Of a DNA stretch of 64,000 nt, positions 18,701 through 28,022 are shown piece after piece. Source of the DNA: an uncultured Clostridium sp. (GTDB lineage: Bacteria > Bacillota > Clostridia > TANB77 > CAG-508); assembly GCA_946404215.1 (NCBI GenBank), contig CAMJCT010000003.1, positions 46,731 through 110,730 on the forward strand, in the 5' to 3' direction. Position 1 is the stretch's first letter; every line of letters begins with the position of its first letter. The notes below the pieces were generated by a model, which had not been told where the DNA came from, did no database searches, and saw only the letters and a list, made by a program, of their open reading frames with translations. A program made the translations under genes and the position numbers.

Positions 18701-19627
18701 TTATAAATCAACACTCAACTTAATAAAATCCTTAAAATCACCTAAATAATTATTTTCATTACAAACTGCAACATTACTAAAAGTTACTGTTTTTATTTTT
18801 CTATCCATAATATATGGATTATCAAATTTTATACTTATATTGCTCTTATACTTGTCTTTTACTATTAGCATTTCTTTAGTAATTTCGTTATTTATAGAAA
18901 AATGCTTAGTTCCTTTGCTATCTGTTAAATATGTTTTATTTGGAGTTATTAATGTGTCTAAAATTACCGCATCTCCAGAGTTGTTTTCAACCTCAAAATT
19001 ATATATTTCATAATCCATATATGTTTTCTTGCTTACAACTTTTACAGTTATACCATTTTTGGTATTTTCTTTATTTATGTCTGTATTACCAAAATAGTTA
19101 TTAATACTTAATTTTGTTTTACCATCTTCTTCTAGAATTTTTACATAGTCTTGTACTGTAGAGTCTTCATTTACATTTCCAGTTGACAATATATCTTCTG
19201 TATATCTTACTATATAAATAGAACCTGTCCAATTTTGGATACTAACTGTTCTTTTTTTTGTAAATATACTATCATAATAATACTTTTTAAAATCTTCTAC
19301 TGTAGGGTATAGTTCTTCTTTACAATCTTTAGAAATAAATTCATATGCTTTTTGTATATCTTTGTTATTGCAATATTCAACAAAATTTGAAACTATTTCT
19401 TTATTATTTTCAAATGTACCTTGACTAACTTTAAATTCAGATATAGCGGACTTACTTGGGTCATATGTATTATCATGTTTACTACTAATATTTTCACTTT
19501 TTGCCTTTGCATCTTCTATTGCTATATTGTTTAATATTTGTATAACACTAATAACAAGTACAATAGTTATTACAATAATTAATATTTGCTTTCTATTTTG
19601 ATTAAAAAATCTAAATAATTTATTCAT
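18701..19627 (-). CDS. VirB8/TcpC-like single-pass protein (locus A)
   Basis: The 308-aa protein has a short basic N-tail, one membrane helix (ILIIVITIVLVISVIQIL) and an extracellular region. That region has a block like those of the 13709-15073 protein (VEYCNNKDIQKAYEFISKDCKEELYPTVEDFKKYYY). The C-terminal half (about residues 190-308) is beta-rich and looks like a Telurite/DUF4352-type Ig fold, which I cannot name firmly. The true start of the hydrolase downstream lies at 18675, 26 bp past this stop. I infer a scaffold role in the secretion channel from topology and operon context. Confidence 0.55.
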   Translation of the reverse strand: MNKLFRFFNQNRKQILIIVITIVLVISVIQILNNIAIEDAKAKSENISSKHDNTYDPSKSAISEFKVSQGTFENNKEIVSNFVEYCNNKDIQKAYEFISKDCKEELYPTVEDFKKYYYDSIFTKKRTVSIQNWTGSIYIVRYTEDILSTGNVNEDSTVQDYVKILEEDGKTKLSINNYFGNTDINKENTKNGITVKVVSKKTYMDYEIYNFEVENNSGDAVILDTLITPNKTYLTDSKGTKHFSINNEITKEMLIVKDKYKSNISIKFDNPYIMDRKIKTVTFSNVAVCNENNYLGDFKDFIKLSVDL

Positions 19628-19787
19628 CTATACTCCTCCAAAGTTTTATACTCTCTCTATTTTATTATACTATTTAGTTCGACTTTTATCAACAATTTGC
19701 GGGGATTTTTATTTATTTTATTAGGATAAAAGCTATGTACTGCTATATTTATTTTAAGACCAAATATTAGCAGCAGAATAACCTTAA

Positions 19788-19837
19788 GCAAAAAAAATAA
19801 TGATATACAAAAATCAATTGATTTTTTGTATATCATT
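19788..19837 (-). terminator. Terminator inside locus A, after trbL
   Basis: A stem of about 15 bp (AATGATATACAAAAA with its complement) is followed on the minus strand by a run of eight T. It separates the VirB4/TrbL module from the VirB8/hydrolase module, which therefore may be transcribed separately. Confidence 0.75.
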
Positions 19838-19863
19838 ACATCTTTATATTTAGCTTTTGATTT

Positions 19864-22227
19864 CTATCCTTCTGGTTTTTCCTCTTTTGGCTTCTCCTCT
19901 TTTGGCTTATAATTTCCTGGAAGTCCAACAAACTTATTAACTGGCGCCATAAATTTATCTACGGCTTTTTTTCCACTTTCTGTAGATAAATCTACATTAA
20001 GCATTTGCGCAACTAAATCTCTATTAGCATTATTTTTCTTACTATCTAATAAATCATTTCTTGACACATTCTTTGCAAAATCTGATATAAATGCTGCTTG
20101 ATCAACTGGTAAACCATATTCATCCATTATACCAATTGCTTTGTCAATATCTTTTTGGTCTTTCATTCCATACTTTTGTAAATCAAGAGATGTATTCATT
20201 TTCTCCTTATACTTATCTCCATATTTAGATTTAAAATATCTTATATTGTCTTTATTAGCTGCATATTCATATCTTAATCTCTTTTCTATCTCTTCAGGAT
20301 CATCCGGATCTTTTAATTTACCCCTTCCTTTCGCACTTTCATTTGCATTTGCAAACATGTCTACTGCCTTTTTGCCAGACAAAGCACCTGTAACTATTCC
20401 AGTTCCTGTATATGTTAAAACATCTTTATCATTATCAGAAGCTAATCCTGCAGCTAACCCTATAGTTCCTAAAGTTGCTACTCCTACACCTTTAGCTGCT
20501 AATCTTGCCATTTTAACTCCGTTTTTTGACATAAACTTTCCAACTGGTCTACCTACCTTATCAACTGCTCTTTCAACTTTAGCTAACTTTGGATGTCTTA
20601 TTCTAAATCCACTATTATTACTTGTAGGATTCAATGTATTAGAACCACTTGGACTACCTGAACCACTTGGACTATCTGAACCACCTGAAGTTCCTGAACC
20701 ACTTGGCCTACCTGAACCACCTGTGCTACCTGAACCACTCGGACTATCTGAACCACCTGAACCTCCTGAGCCCTCTGAATTTTCTCCTCTAAAAGTTTCA
20801 GGATTTAATGCTGGTTTTTGTGCTGTTCTATCATTATAACTCCTTATTTTATTGCTATTATCTCCACTAGAACTACCTTTAGATTTTCCAGAAGAACTAT
20901 CTGGTATTCTTGAAGCAGCATCTTTTATTTTTGCTGCAGCAAATCCAAATATTGCCCCTCCGCTGATAGCTCCTGCACCTTCACCTCTTTGAGCTTGAAT
21001 TCCAAAGAAATCTTTAATAATCTTTTCTGCTTCTAGCATAAATGCAAGTGCTACAATTGCATATATTATACTTGCAGTTGCTAATTGCATTGCTGAACTT
21101 ATTAGAGTAACATACAATATTAAATGTATTGGCTGTATTAAAACATTAAATAAATATTCTTTAAACCATTTACTAAACGCCTGTGCACTACCATCCCTCA
21201 TTTTATCTATTGGATACGTTAATGCAACTAATGGAGCCATCATTGTAAGAAATGCTATATAAATAACCCTCTTTAAATATTTCCAAGTAAAAATTAAAGT
21301 ATACATAACAAGCATTAAATACATTATAATATATCCAAATTTCATTCCTATATTTGTCTGCTCTTCAATATTCATTCTTACATTAGACATTAATGAGTCA
21401 ACTTTTAATCCCTCAACTCCTTCACTAATAACTTCTTCCTTAGCTATAATATCAGTAAACTTTTCAGTGGCATTTAATATAAATGCCATTATATAATGCA
21501 TAAACAACACTATACATATTGCAATAAACCAATCCTTTAACATTGTCTTATATTTTGCAGTTTCCCCTGCTGTACTTGACAATATTATTCTTATTGCTAC
21601 ATATACCAAAACAGAAAGTAAAAAAACAATACTTAAATTTCTAAATCCTATATACCAAGATGAAATAGTATCTCTTAAAGCTTTTGTGGAACTACTTTGA
21701 TCCGCTTTAGACTCTATAAAATTCACATCAAATAGCGAAATATTATTTGAAAATATTGCTCCTGGACTATATTGTATTAAAGCTACTACAATCTTATCAT
21801 CACCTTTAAGAAATTTATCATATGCAAATCTAAGAATTCCTCCAGGTTTTATGAAACCACCAACAACTGGTACGTCCGAAAAAGCTTCTCCAAGAAGCCC
21901 CAATCCAAAAGGATTTAAAAGAGAGGTTCCTGCATTAATTAACTCTAAAACATTAGAGAATTGACTAGCTCCTAATCGCTTTGCATATTCTCCCTTATCT
22001 ATTTTATCTACTGCAGGGTAATCTCCACCTATAAAAATCTGTTGTAATATTATTATAACAGCATCACCTATACCAGTTATAAAGTCAGCTATTGGATTAA
22101 ACAAAGCTCCACCTGACCACCAATCCTCTGCTCTAGAATATGTTGGAAATATGAAATTACATAAAATTGCTATTACAAGTACTATTGCTATCTTCTGTAT
22201 CGATTTTTTTTCTTTAAGCATCTTCAT
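19864..22227 (-). CDS. TrbL/VirB6-like polytopic T4SS channel protein (locus A)
   Basis: The protein of about 787 aa begins with a signal-like segment (IAIVLVIAILCNFIFPTYSRA) and has six or more transmembrane helices up to about residue 420. The strong MAPLVALTYPIDKMRDGSAQAFSKWFKEYLF block is typical of Gram-positive TrbL/VirB6 homologs. A Gly/Ser/Pro-rich repeat (…GGSDSPSGSGS…) at about residues 490-540 then leads to a soluble C-terminal part. ATG 22227 has GAGGAGAA before it; the start at 22245 overlaps that site. It overlaps the virB4 end by 14 bp. It should form the inner channel with VirB4. Confidence 0.82.
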   Translation of the reverse strand: MKMLKEKKSIQKIAIVLVIAILCNFIFPTYSRAEDWWSGGALFNPIADFITGIGDAVIIILQQIFIGGDYPAVDKIDKGEYAKRLGASQFSNVLELINAGTSLLNPFGLGLLGEAFSDVPVVGGFIKPGGILRFAYDKFLKGDDKIVVALIQYSPGAIFSNNISLFDVNFIESKADQSSSTKALRDTISSWYIGFRNLSIVFLLSVLVYVAIRIILSSTAGETAKYKTMLKDWFIAICIVLFMHYIMAFILNATEKFTDIIAKEEVISEGVEGLKVDSLMSNVRMNIEEQTNIGMKFGYIIMYLMLVMYTLIFTWKYLKRVIYIAFLTMMAPLVALTYPIDKMRDGSAQAFSKWFKEYLFNVLIQPIHLILYVTLISSAMQLATASIIYAIVALAFMLEAEKIIKDFFGIQAQRGEGAGAISGGAIFGFAAAKIKDAASRIPDSSSGKSKGSSSGDNSNKIRSYNDRTAQKPALNPETFRGENSEGSGGSGGSDSPSGSGSTGGSGRPSGSGTSGGSDSPSGSGSPSGSNTLNPTSNNSGFRIRHPKLAKVERAVDKVGRPVGKFMSKNGVKMARLAAKGVGVATLGTIGLAAGLASDNDKDVLTYTGTGIVTGALSGKKAVDMFANANESAKGRGKLKDPDDPEEIEKRLRYEYAANKDNIRYFKSKYGDKYKEKMNTSLDLQKYGMKDQKDIDKAIGIMDEYGLPVDQAAFISDFAKNVSRNDLLDSKKNNANRDLVAQMLNVDLSTESGKKAVDKFMAPVNKFVGLPGNYKPKEEKPKEEKPEG

Positions 22228-24190
22228 AATATCTATTCTCCTCATTTTTCTTTCTCATTTCTACCATTTTGTTTAAATTTGTCTCAACAAATTCAAATTC
22301 CTTTTTCGTTGGGGTTATTTGTATAACAGCTGAATCTGAACCTACTTTTAACAATCCTTCTCCCTTTAGGCAAGTAACCAAAAATCCTGCTTCACCCTCA
22401 CTTAGTTTAAATACTTCTTTTAAATACTGTATTTCAGATTTATCCTGAGCTAGAAAAAGTTTTGTATCAGATGATGTCAAAACTGCCTGAGCTTCTGGTT
22501 TTTCATAAAAATCTTGGAATCTTTGTGAAATAATAGCAAGAGAAACATTTCTTTTTCTTGCACGTCTAGCCATTGTATTTAAAAAATCAACAGCTTCTTG
22601 GAATGGAAGTAACATCCATGCCTCATCTACTAAAACTCTCTTCTTTTTTGCTTTTTTTCTATCTTCACTATTCTTTTTTACGTATTTTTCCCAAATCCAT
22701 GAAAGTAATATTTGCTGTGCCAAAGGTCTTGCAAATCTCTCCTCCAATTGAGATATATCTAAATTAATAAATGGTGCACCTTCTAGTAACTCAAAGGTTG
22801 ACTGTCCATCAAAATATGCCATTTGACCATCATATTCTCTTATATATTGCTTCATAACCTTTAAAAGATAGCTGTAATGAAAACTATAATTTTCATTTCT
22901 ATTATCTTCTGCCTTTTTTTGTATTCTTTTGTACCAACTACCTATAGTTGGCATCTTTTTCTTTTGTCTATACAACTTTTCATCATTGCTAAACTGTGCA
23001 CTTTCCTCATACAAGCTATCTGGATCTGAATTTATTCCTATTGCAACATATTCTTCTGCTACAGATTCAGCAATTATTTGTTTTGTTAACTCATTTACAT
23101 CTGTACTTCTTGTGCTTCCTCTTGCCATTGTAAGCAATGCTTGAGTAACATCTTCAACTTTGTTTTCTACATTAACAACAATTCTTTCTTTACCTGTTAT
23201 CTCGTCTTTTATTCTCTCAGATTCTATATCGAAAAGATTTATTATTGTTTTTGAGTTAGGGCTTAATACTACATTTATTCCTCCCAAACTTTCAGCAACA
23301 ATTGAGTACTCACCTTCTGCATCTAATGCTAAACTCTCTATTCCCATTAATACTGATGAACGAGAAATTAATGTTTTCATAGTAACAGATTTACCAGCAC
23401 CAGATTTAGCAAAAATAACCATATTATAATTAGTAAGTGATGAATGGAAATTATCAAATAATATTGGTGTTCCTGTTTGTTTATTAAATCCTAAAGGCAC
23501 TCCTGTAGGATGTCCAACCTCTGATGTGGTAAATGGAAATACAGTTCCCATAGACCTTCTGTCAAATGTATGTATCTTTTTAACTTTGTCCTGCATTAAT
23601 GGTAAATTACTTTTAAATGCTTCTTCTTGTAGTGCCCATGCACTTTTAATATCAACTAAGTTTTTTGACATTTCTGTTGCCAATAACTTTGTTAATTTAT
23701 CTAAATCTTCTATACTATATGCATATAATGTAGAAACAACAGAAGCTTCAAACAATTTATTAAAACCTGCTGCTATTTCATCTCTTAATTGCTCTGTCTC
23801 TATCCTTTTCTGAGTTAAAGTACTTTCCCTATTTATATTTCCTCTATCTTGAGCTACAATTCTTTCTGTCTCCAATTCATTTATTACTCTATTTAATTCA
23901 TTTTGAGACCTTGCTTCAGATATTGGATTAATATATATAGATGTATTAATATCTCCAAACATATACATATCTCTAAATAATTCAGGGAAAGTACACATTC
24001 TAGGCAATGTTGTAATTAGAAAACTTCTTGCATATTTTTTTACATTGGAAATTATCTCTAGGTGGTCCAAACTAGAAGCATCTATACCAGAAGGGGCAAT
24101 CAATTCTTTTATTGTTGTTCTATGTAATAGTCCATTTTTATTATTTACTTGAACTTGTTCTTCTTGTTCTAGATTTTTCTTCTTTTTCAT
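22214..24190 (-). CDS. virB4: VirB4-type conjugation ATPase (locus A)
   Basis: The 658-aa AAA+ ATPase of the VirB4/TraE family has an N-terminal domain of about 250 aa (LIAPSGIDASSLDHLEIISNVKKYARSF). Walker A is FAKSGAGKSVTMKTL at about residue 258 and Walker B is RVLVDEAWMLL at about residue 525. The arginine-rich helix TMARRARKRNVSLAIISQ and C-terminal SEGEAGFLVTCLKGEGLL are standard. VirB4 powers assembly and substrate transfer in type IV secretion. It overlaps both its neighbours, indicating translational coupling with the TraC-like gene and trbL. Confidence 0.95.
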   Translation of the reverse strand: MKKKKNLEQEEQVQVNNKNGLLHRTTIKELIAPSGIDASSLDHLEIISNVKKYARSFLITTLPRMCTFPELFRDMYMFGDINTSIYINPISEARSQNELNRVINELETERIVAQDRGNINRESTLTQKRIETEQLRDEIAAGFNKLFEASVVSTLYAYSIEDLDKLTKLLATEMSKNLVDIKSAWALQEEAFKSNLPLMQDKVKKIHTFDRRSMGTVFPFTTSEVGHPTGVPLGFNKQTGTPILFDNFHSSLTNYNMVIFAKSGAGKSVTMKTLISRSSVLMGIESLALDAEGEYSIVAESLGGINVVLSPNSKTIINLFDIESERIKDEITGKERIVVNVENKVEDVTQALLTMARGSTRSTDVNELTKQIIAESVAEEYVAIGINSDPDSLYEESAQFSNDEKLYRQKKKMPTIGSWYKRIQKKAEDNRNENYSFHYSYLLKVMKQYIREYDGQMAYFDGQSTFELLEGAPFINLDISQLEERFARPLAQQILLSWIWEKYVKKNSEDRKKAKKKRVLVDEAWMLLPFQEAVDFLNTMARRARKRNVSLAIISQRFQDFYEKPEAQAVLTSSDTKLFLAQDKSEIQYLKEVFKLSEGEAGFLVTCLKGEGLLKVGSDSAVIQITPTKKEFEFVETNLNKMVEMRKKNEENRYYEDA

Positions 24191-25367
24191 TGTTATTTGC
24201 CTCCTTTTTACCTGTTTTTTTTGCTTGTTTAGATTCTTTCTCCACTTTTTCTACAGCTTTATCTACCAAGTCATCACCAAGATATTTCTTATTATTTTCT
24301 AATACAACTTTAGTAAGCTCGTTTATCAACTGGTCCATCTCTGCTTCTTTTCTTTTTGCTTCTTTCTCTAAATCTGTTTTTGCCTCTTCAACTTTCTCAC
24401 GTGCTCTTTCTATTGCTTTTTCTTCTATTCTTTTATCTAGTTCCATTATTCTTTTTTGATAAACATCTTCAGAAGTTGAATATATTTTGTCATATTGCGC
24501 TTGTATAGCTCTATCTATATTAAAATCTTCCTCGTGATCTCTGTTATATGCAACATATAATAATTCTATTAGTTCTTTTGAATTTAAAATTTTTCCTTTT
24601 ACTTCACACCCAGATAATGTTCTTATTACGGCTTGTGCTCTTGTATATAATTCTGAAAATGCTATATTTTTAATTTCTGCTTGGTCAAATTTATTATCTC
24701 CTAAATCAGATGGATAATATGGAATAACAACATAATACCTTTTACTTAATATATTCTTATTTAAACTCATTTTTTCTGTATCTTCTACTATATCTAGACC
24801 ATATTCATACAAATTGTTTTGTTTTACTAAAGCATAAAAAGCCTTTTGCTTTTGAGCTGCTGGTATATCAGGATTATCCTTAATAGCCATATACTCCTGT
24901 CTTTTTTTAAATAAGTCAGATTCTATCTCTGAAATCTTACTTTTATAGTTATTTATGCTATTCTCTAAATTCACTGTTCTTGTTTGTACATATAGTTGTA
25001 CAGGATGCCTTAATGTATTTAAAAATTGTAAAAAACCTTCTTCAACTCCATTTTTCTCTAGCCCTGACATTAGGTCATAGTTTACACCTTGACATTCTAC
25101 TACCATTATATATTTAAAATTTTCCTTTTGTATTATCATATTGTCTTGTATATCTTCAAATTCCATAAAGTCATATATAGAACTACTTTGTGACGATGTC
25201 TTCTTTGAGCTTTTTTCTTTTTTATTATCTTTATTTGTTTTTTCTGTATTATTTACTTTTCTATTTTTCATTAAAACAATTATATATATAAACACTAAAA
25301 AAACTAATATTACACTAAAAACAATTAACAATGTAGATAACAAACTAGTTATTTGGTTTTCTTCCAT
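24141..25367 (-). CDS. TraC/TrsD-like VirB4-partner protein (locus A)
   Basis: The 408-aa protein has one N-terminal transmembrane helix (residues about 10-32), then 'YDFMEFEDIQDNMIIQKENFKYIMVVECQGVNYDLM', a conserved opening of proteins encoded between PrgI and VirB4 in Firmicute T4SS loci. The 'LRHPVQLYVQTRTVNLENSI' segment follows. From about residue 300 to the end it is a highly charged coiled coil (Glu/Lys/Arg-rich). It overlaps virB4 by 50 bp and follows PrgI by 2 bp. The ATA-start gene at 44656 encodes a shorter relative lacking both the membrane helix and the coiled coil. Confidence 0.72.
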   Translation of the reverse strand: MEENQITSLLSTLLIVFSVILVFLVFIYIIVLMKNRKVNNTEKTNKDNKKEKSSKKTSSQSSSIYDFMEFEDIQDNMIIQKENFKYIMVVECQGVNYDLMSGLEKNGVEEGFLQFLNTLRHPVQLYVQTRTVNLENSINNYKSKISEIESDLFKKRQEYMAIKDNPDIPAAQKQKAFYALVKQNNLYEYGLDIVEDTEKMSLNKNILSKRYYVVIPYYPSDLGDNKFDQAEIKNIAFSELYTRAQAVIRTLSGCEVKGKILNSKELIELLYVAYNRDHEEDFNIDRAIQAQYDKIYSTSEDVYQKRIMELDKRIEEKAIERAREKVEEAKTDLEKEAKRKEAEMDQLINELTKVVLENNKKYLGDDLVDKAVEKVEKESKQAKKTGKKEANNNEKEEKSRTRRTSSSK

Positions 25368-25369
25368 TT

Positions 25370-25711
25370 TTATTCTTCCTCCTTTGTGTATAAACTATAT
25401 ATTTTCTTTTTCTTCGCCTTAAATTTTATGTACCTTTTTATTATCTCATCAATATTTTCACCACTAGCATCATTAAGCGTTTTTACATTTCTAATATTTG
25501 GAACTTTAAAGGTAGCTATACTAAAACCTAATAACCCAAATATAGCAATAATTATAACTCCTATAGTAGTTAGTCCAAGTGCATCAAAGATTAAATAAAA
25601 TAATCCCCCTGCTAGACCTCCTATAAGAGTATATATTAAAGCTTTAGTAGAAAAGATGAATAAAATTCTACCTTCTCCTTTTGTATTTCTAGGTATATTA
25701 TAAGTTCCCAT
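25370..25711 (-). CDS. PrgI-family T4SS membrane protein (locus A)
   Basis: The 113-aa protein starts 'MGTYNIPRNTKGEGRILFIFSTKALIYT' and has two close transmembrane helices, the PrgI pattern (VirB3-like). The Arg/Lys-rich C-terminus (YIKFKAKKKKIYSLY) would be cytosolic. ATG 25711 is chosen because it begins the family N-terminus. The gene sits 2 bp before the TraC-like gene. Confidence 0.8.
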   Translation of the reverse strand: MGTYNIPRNTKGEGRILFIFSTKALIYTLIGGLAGGLFYLIFDALGLTTIGVIIIAIFGLLGFSIATFKVPNIRNVKTLNDASGENIDEIIKRYIKFKAKKKKIYSLYTKEEE

Positions 25712-25829
25712 AAAAACCTCCATATTATAACATATCCATTTAATTATACCAATTTTTATACATTTGTTAAACTATTTTCTACAAATTAATACAATTGTAA
25801 ATTTAATGTAATATCAATGTAACATTTTG

Positions 25830-26216
25830 TTATACATTTCCTAATATTTCAATTGTTACTTTCCATATTGTAAATGCACCAAATAATACGGCACAACCCA
25901 TTCCATATACTATTAAGATTTCTTTTATTTTAGCTTTTTCTTCTATAGAGGAAATCATAAATTTAATTCCTAGTACACTACCAACTATAACAGCAATAAC
26001 AAGTCCTATTGCAAAAACTAAATTATATACATCTCCAGAAAAATCTTTCAATCCTTCCATATTTATAACTTGGCTTTTGCTTCCGTCTCTTATAAAAGAA
26101 TCTCCATCTGTTATTACTTCATCTATGGTTGTTGCTGCAAAAGCAACAAAATTGTTTATATTAATCATGAATAATACTGAAAATATCATTGCTATTTTTA
26201 TAACTTTGTTTTTCAT
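25830..26216 (-). CDS. VirB2/TrbC-like pilin-like protein 1 (locus A)
   Basis: The 128-aa protein has a signal peptide (…FMININNFVAFAATT) and then two hydrophobic helices joined by a polar loop. The loop has the pattern shared by all four tandem paralogs (GIKFMISSIEEKAKIKEILIVYGMGCAVLFGAFTIWK). This organisation is that of VirB2/TrbC pilins, which form the pilus or channel. It is the most divergent of the four copies and is cut off from the other three by a hairpin terminator. Confidence 0.75.
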   Translation of the reverse strand: MKNKVIKIAMIFSVLFMININNFVAFAATTIDEVITDGDSFIRDGSKSQVINMEGLKDFSGDVYNLVFAIGLVIAVIVGSVLGIKFMISSIEEKAKIKEILIVYGMGCAVLFGAFTIWKVTIEILGNV

Positions 26217-26294
26217 CTAATTTCCTCCTTTATATCATACTAATATAATTATACATTATTTGATTATATTTTTCAATAATTTACAAAATATAAA

Positions 26295-26330
26295 GCAAAA
26301 AAACAATGCATTTTATGCATTGTTTTTTGT
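26295..26330 (-). terminator. Terminator between pilin genes
   Basis: CAATGCA and TGCATTG form a stem extended by A/T pairs around TTTTA, ending in a T-run on the minus strand. It lies after pilin 2, so the first three pilins can be made in excess of the downstream T4SS genes. Confidence 0.8.
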
Positions 26331-26342
26331 TTCAAAGTATTT

Positions 26343-26714
26343 TTATATTTTATCTGCAATAATATATAAGTAATTAGCTATAGTTGAAGCTCCAAATACA
26401 AATACTGCACCTATTACATATGGTAGTAAAGTTTTCTTGTACTCTGCTTTTTCTTCTGTACTTCCCATCATGTATTTTATACCAAGTACTACTAGTATAC
26501 CTACAGATGCAAAAGAAGCTACAGTAGTAACAATCCCTATTATTTTACTTCCCATGTCATCTACTTTTTTAGTAGCAGCAGTATCAGCTTTAACCGTACC
26601 TGGATCCTTACCTATTGCTGCTGCATTTGCTTCAAATAAAACTCCTGCCATTGCAAATACTGTAATTAATATAATAGATATAGCTATTGTCTTAAATAAT
26701 AAACTTGTTTTCAT
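26343..26714 (-). CDS. VirB2/TrbC-like pilin-like protein 2 (locus A)
   Basis: The 123-aa product has a signal peptide ending near FEANAAA, a polar segment, then two hydrophobic helices with the loop GIKYMMGSTEEKAEYKKTLLPYVIGAVFVFGASTIANYL. It is nearly identical in its C-terminal half to copies 3 and 4. It belongs with the PrgI/VirB4/TrbL genes downstream as the major pilin-like subunit. The terminator follows 13 bp after its stop. Confidence 0.8.
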   Translation of the reverse strand: MKTSLLFKTIAISIILITVFAMAGVLFEANAAAIGKDPGTVKADTAATKKVDDMGSKIIGIVTTVASFASVGILVVLGIKYMMGSTEEKAEYKKTLLPYVIGAVFVFGASTIANYLYIIADKI

Positions 26715-26765
26715 AACTATTCTCCTTTCATTTTTTTATTTATTAAAATAACATTAAAAACATTT

Positions 26766-27104
26766 TTATATATTTTTTGCTACTTGTTGTACAATTCCGG
26801 CTATTGTTGAAGCACCAAATAGCACTAAACACCCAATTACATATGGTAAAAAAGTCTTTTTATATTCTACTTTTTCTTCTACTCCTCCGGCCATATATTT
26901 AATTCCTATTATTATAAGAATTAATACAGATAATATAGATCCTACAGTTGCAATTATTTCTATAATATCATTTCCTAAATTTGTAGCTGTATCATTTGAA
27001 ATAGGTTTTCCTTTTAAATCTCCCACTCCAAAACCATATACTATGTTGACTAAACTTACTATTAATACTATTGATAACAAGGCAATCCTTTTTATTTTTT
27101 TCAT
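26766..27104 (-). CDS. VirB2/TrbC-like pilin-like protein 3 (locus A)
   Basis: The 112-aa paralog has a signal peptide (IALLSIVLIVSLVNIVYG), a short polar region and two hydrophobic helices. The shared loop is GIKYMAGGVEEKVEYKKTFLPYVIGCLVLFGASTIAG. The ATG at 27104 is behind AAGGGGTG. It sits in a tandem array of four and probably arose by duplication, with the loop conserved and the signal peptide diverged. Confidence 0.78.
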   Translation of the reverse strand: MKKIKRIALLSIVLIVSLVNIVYGFGVGDLKGKPISNDTATNLGNDIIEIIATVGSILSVLILIIIGIKYMAGGVEEKVEYKKTFLPYVIGCLVLFGASTIAGIVQQVAKNI

Positions 27105-27123
27105 AGTTAATCACCCCTTATTG

Positions 27124-27495
27124 TTAAGTAAATAACTCACTTAAAATTGCTAATAGATTTGTTATAGAAAATAACATTACAGCTCCTATTAAGTATGGTT
27201 TAAAAGACTCTTTATATTGTGCTCTTTCTTCTGCACTTCCATATATAAATCTTATTCCTATAACTATTAGCACTATAACAGATACTATATTTCCTACAAA
27301 CTGTATACCTCCTATTATGGTATTTCCAACCTCTTTTATCTTACCAGCATCAGCTAATTGTCCGGGCTTATAATAGTCTGGATTTGATGTAGGATTAGTG
27401 TCTACTTCTTCTGCATATACCATCGAAGTACATATTATGAAATTAATCATTAACATTAATAATAATGTTATTGTTTTTTTTAAAATCTTTTTCAT
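27124..27495 (-). CDS. VirB2/TrbC-like pilin-like protein 4 (locus A, first gene)
   Basis: The 123-aa paralog has a signal peptide (LLLMLMINFIICTSMVYA), a polar segment with two NPT/NPD repeats, then helices around GIRFIYGSAEERAQYKESFKPYLIGAVMLFSITNL. It is promoter-proximal, behind the strong promoter at 27527-27555, and is the first gene of locus A. Confidence 0.78.
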   Translation of the reverse strand: MKKILKKTITLLLMLMINFIICTSMVYAEEVDTNPTSNPDYYKPGQLADAGKIKEVGNTIIGGIQFVGNIVSVIVLIVIGIRFIYGSAEERAQYKESFKPYLIGAVMLFSITNLLAILSELFT

Positions 27496-27526
27496 AATTC
27501 TTCCTTATATTAACAATCTTAACTAA

Positions 27527-27555
27527 ATTATATCCTAAAATAAGACATTTTTCAA
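27527..27555 (-). promoter_or_regulatory. Promoter of T4SS locus A
   Basis: On the minus strand TTGAAA (27555-27550), 17 bp, then TATAAT (27532-27527), about 30 bp before the first pilin start. Confidence 0.75.
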
Positions 27556-27674
27556 GTTTTTTTCATTTTTTATTTTATTTTGTTTTATAAAAAAAATAAA
27601 ATATATCTATTTCTACATTTATAATATAGCATAAAATACATTTTATTTCAACAGGTTATTACGTTTTTATAGTA

Positions 27675-27711
27675 GAATAAAAATTGATACAAGATTATAA
27701 GCTTGTATCAA
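27675..27711 (-). terminator. Terminator after tRNA-Ser(GCU)
   Basis: TTGATACAAG pairs with CTTGTATCAA around an 8-nt loop, with a T-run on the minus strand. Confidence 0.8.
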
Positions 27712-27718
27712 ACTTTTT

Positions 27719-27808
27719 TGGCGTAGGTGAGAGGGTTCGAACCTCCGCGCCGATTACTCGACCTAGCAGTTTAGCAAACTGCCCCCTTCACCACTTGGGT
27801 ACACCTAC
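27719..27808 (-). tRNA. tRNA-Ser (anticodon GCU)
   Basis: This is a 90-nt class II tRNA with acceptor GTAGGTG/CACCTAC, anticodon loop with GCT, long variable arm, GGTTCGAACC T-arm and encoded CCA. It decodes AGC/AGU. A paired tRNA-Ser lies just upstream. Confidence 0.95.
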
Positions 27809-27821
27809 ATTTATAAATTAA

Positions 27822-27849
27822 AAGTTAGATATTTTTAAATACCTAACTT
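27822..27849 (-). terminator. Hairpin between the two tRNA-Ser genes
   Basis: AAGTTAG and CTAACTT form a 7-bp stem with a 14-nt loop and a weak T-run; it may be a processing or attenuation structure. Confidence 0.35.
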
Positions 27850-27854
27850 ATTTT

Positions 27855-27946
<92 letters not shown>

Positions 27947-28022
27947 ATATCACATGACAAATGTCCAGCGACAGTATTTATATTAGCATTTTTATAAACA
28001 TTTGTCAATACCATTTTTTCAT

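Noticed and set aside
20141-20839. 232-codon plus-strand ORF opposite trbL
   Set aside because: It is a Leu/Pro-rich shadow of the Gly/Ser-coding repeat on the minus strand and lacks a ribosome site.
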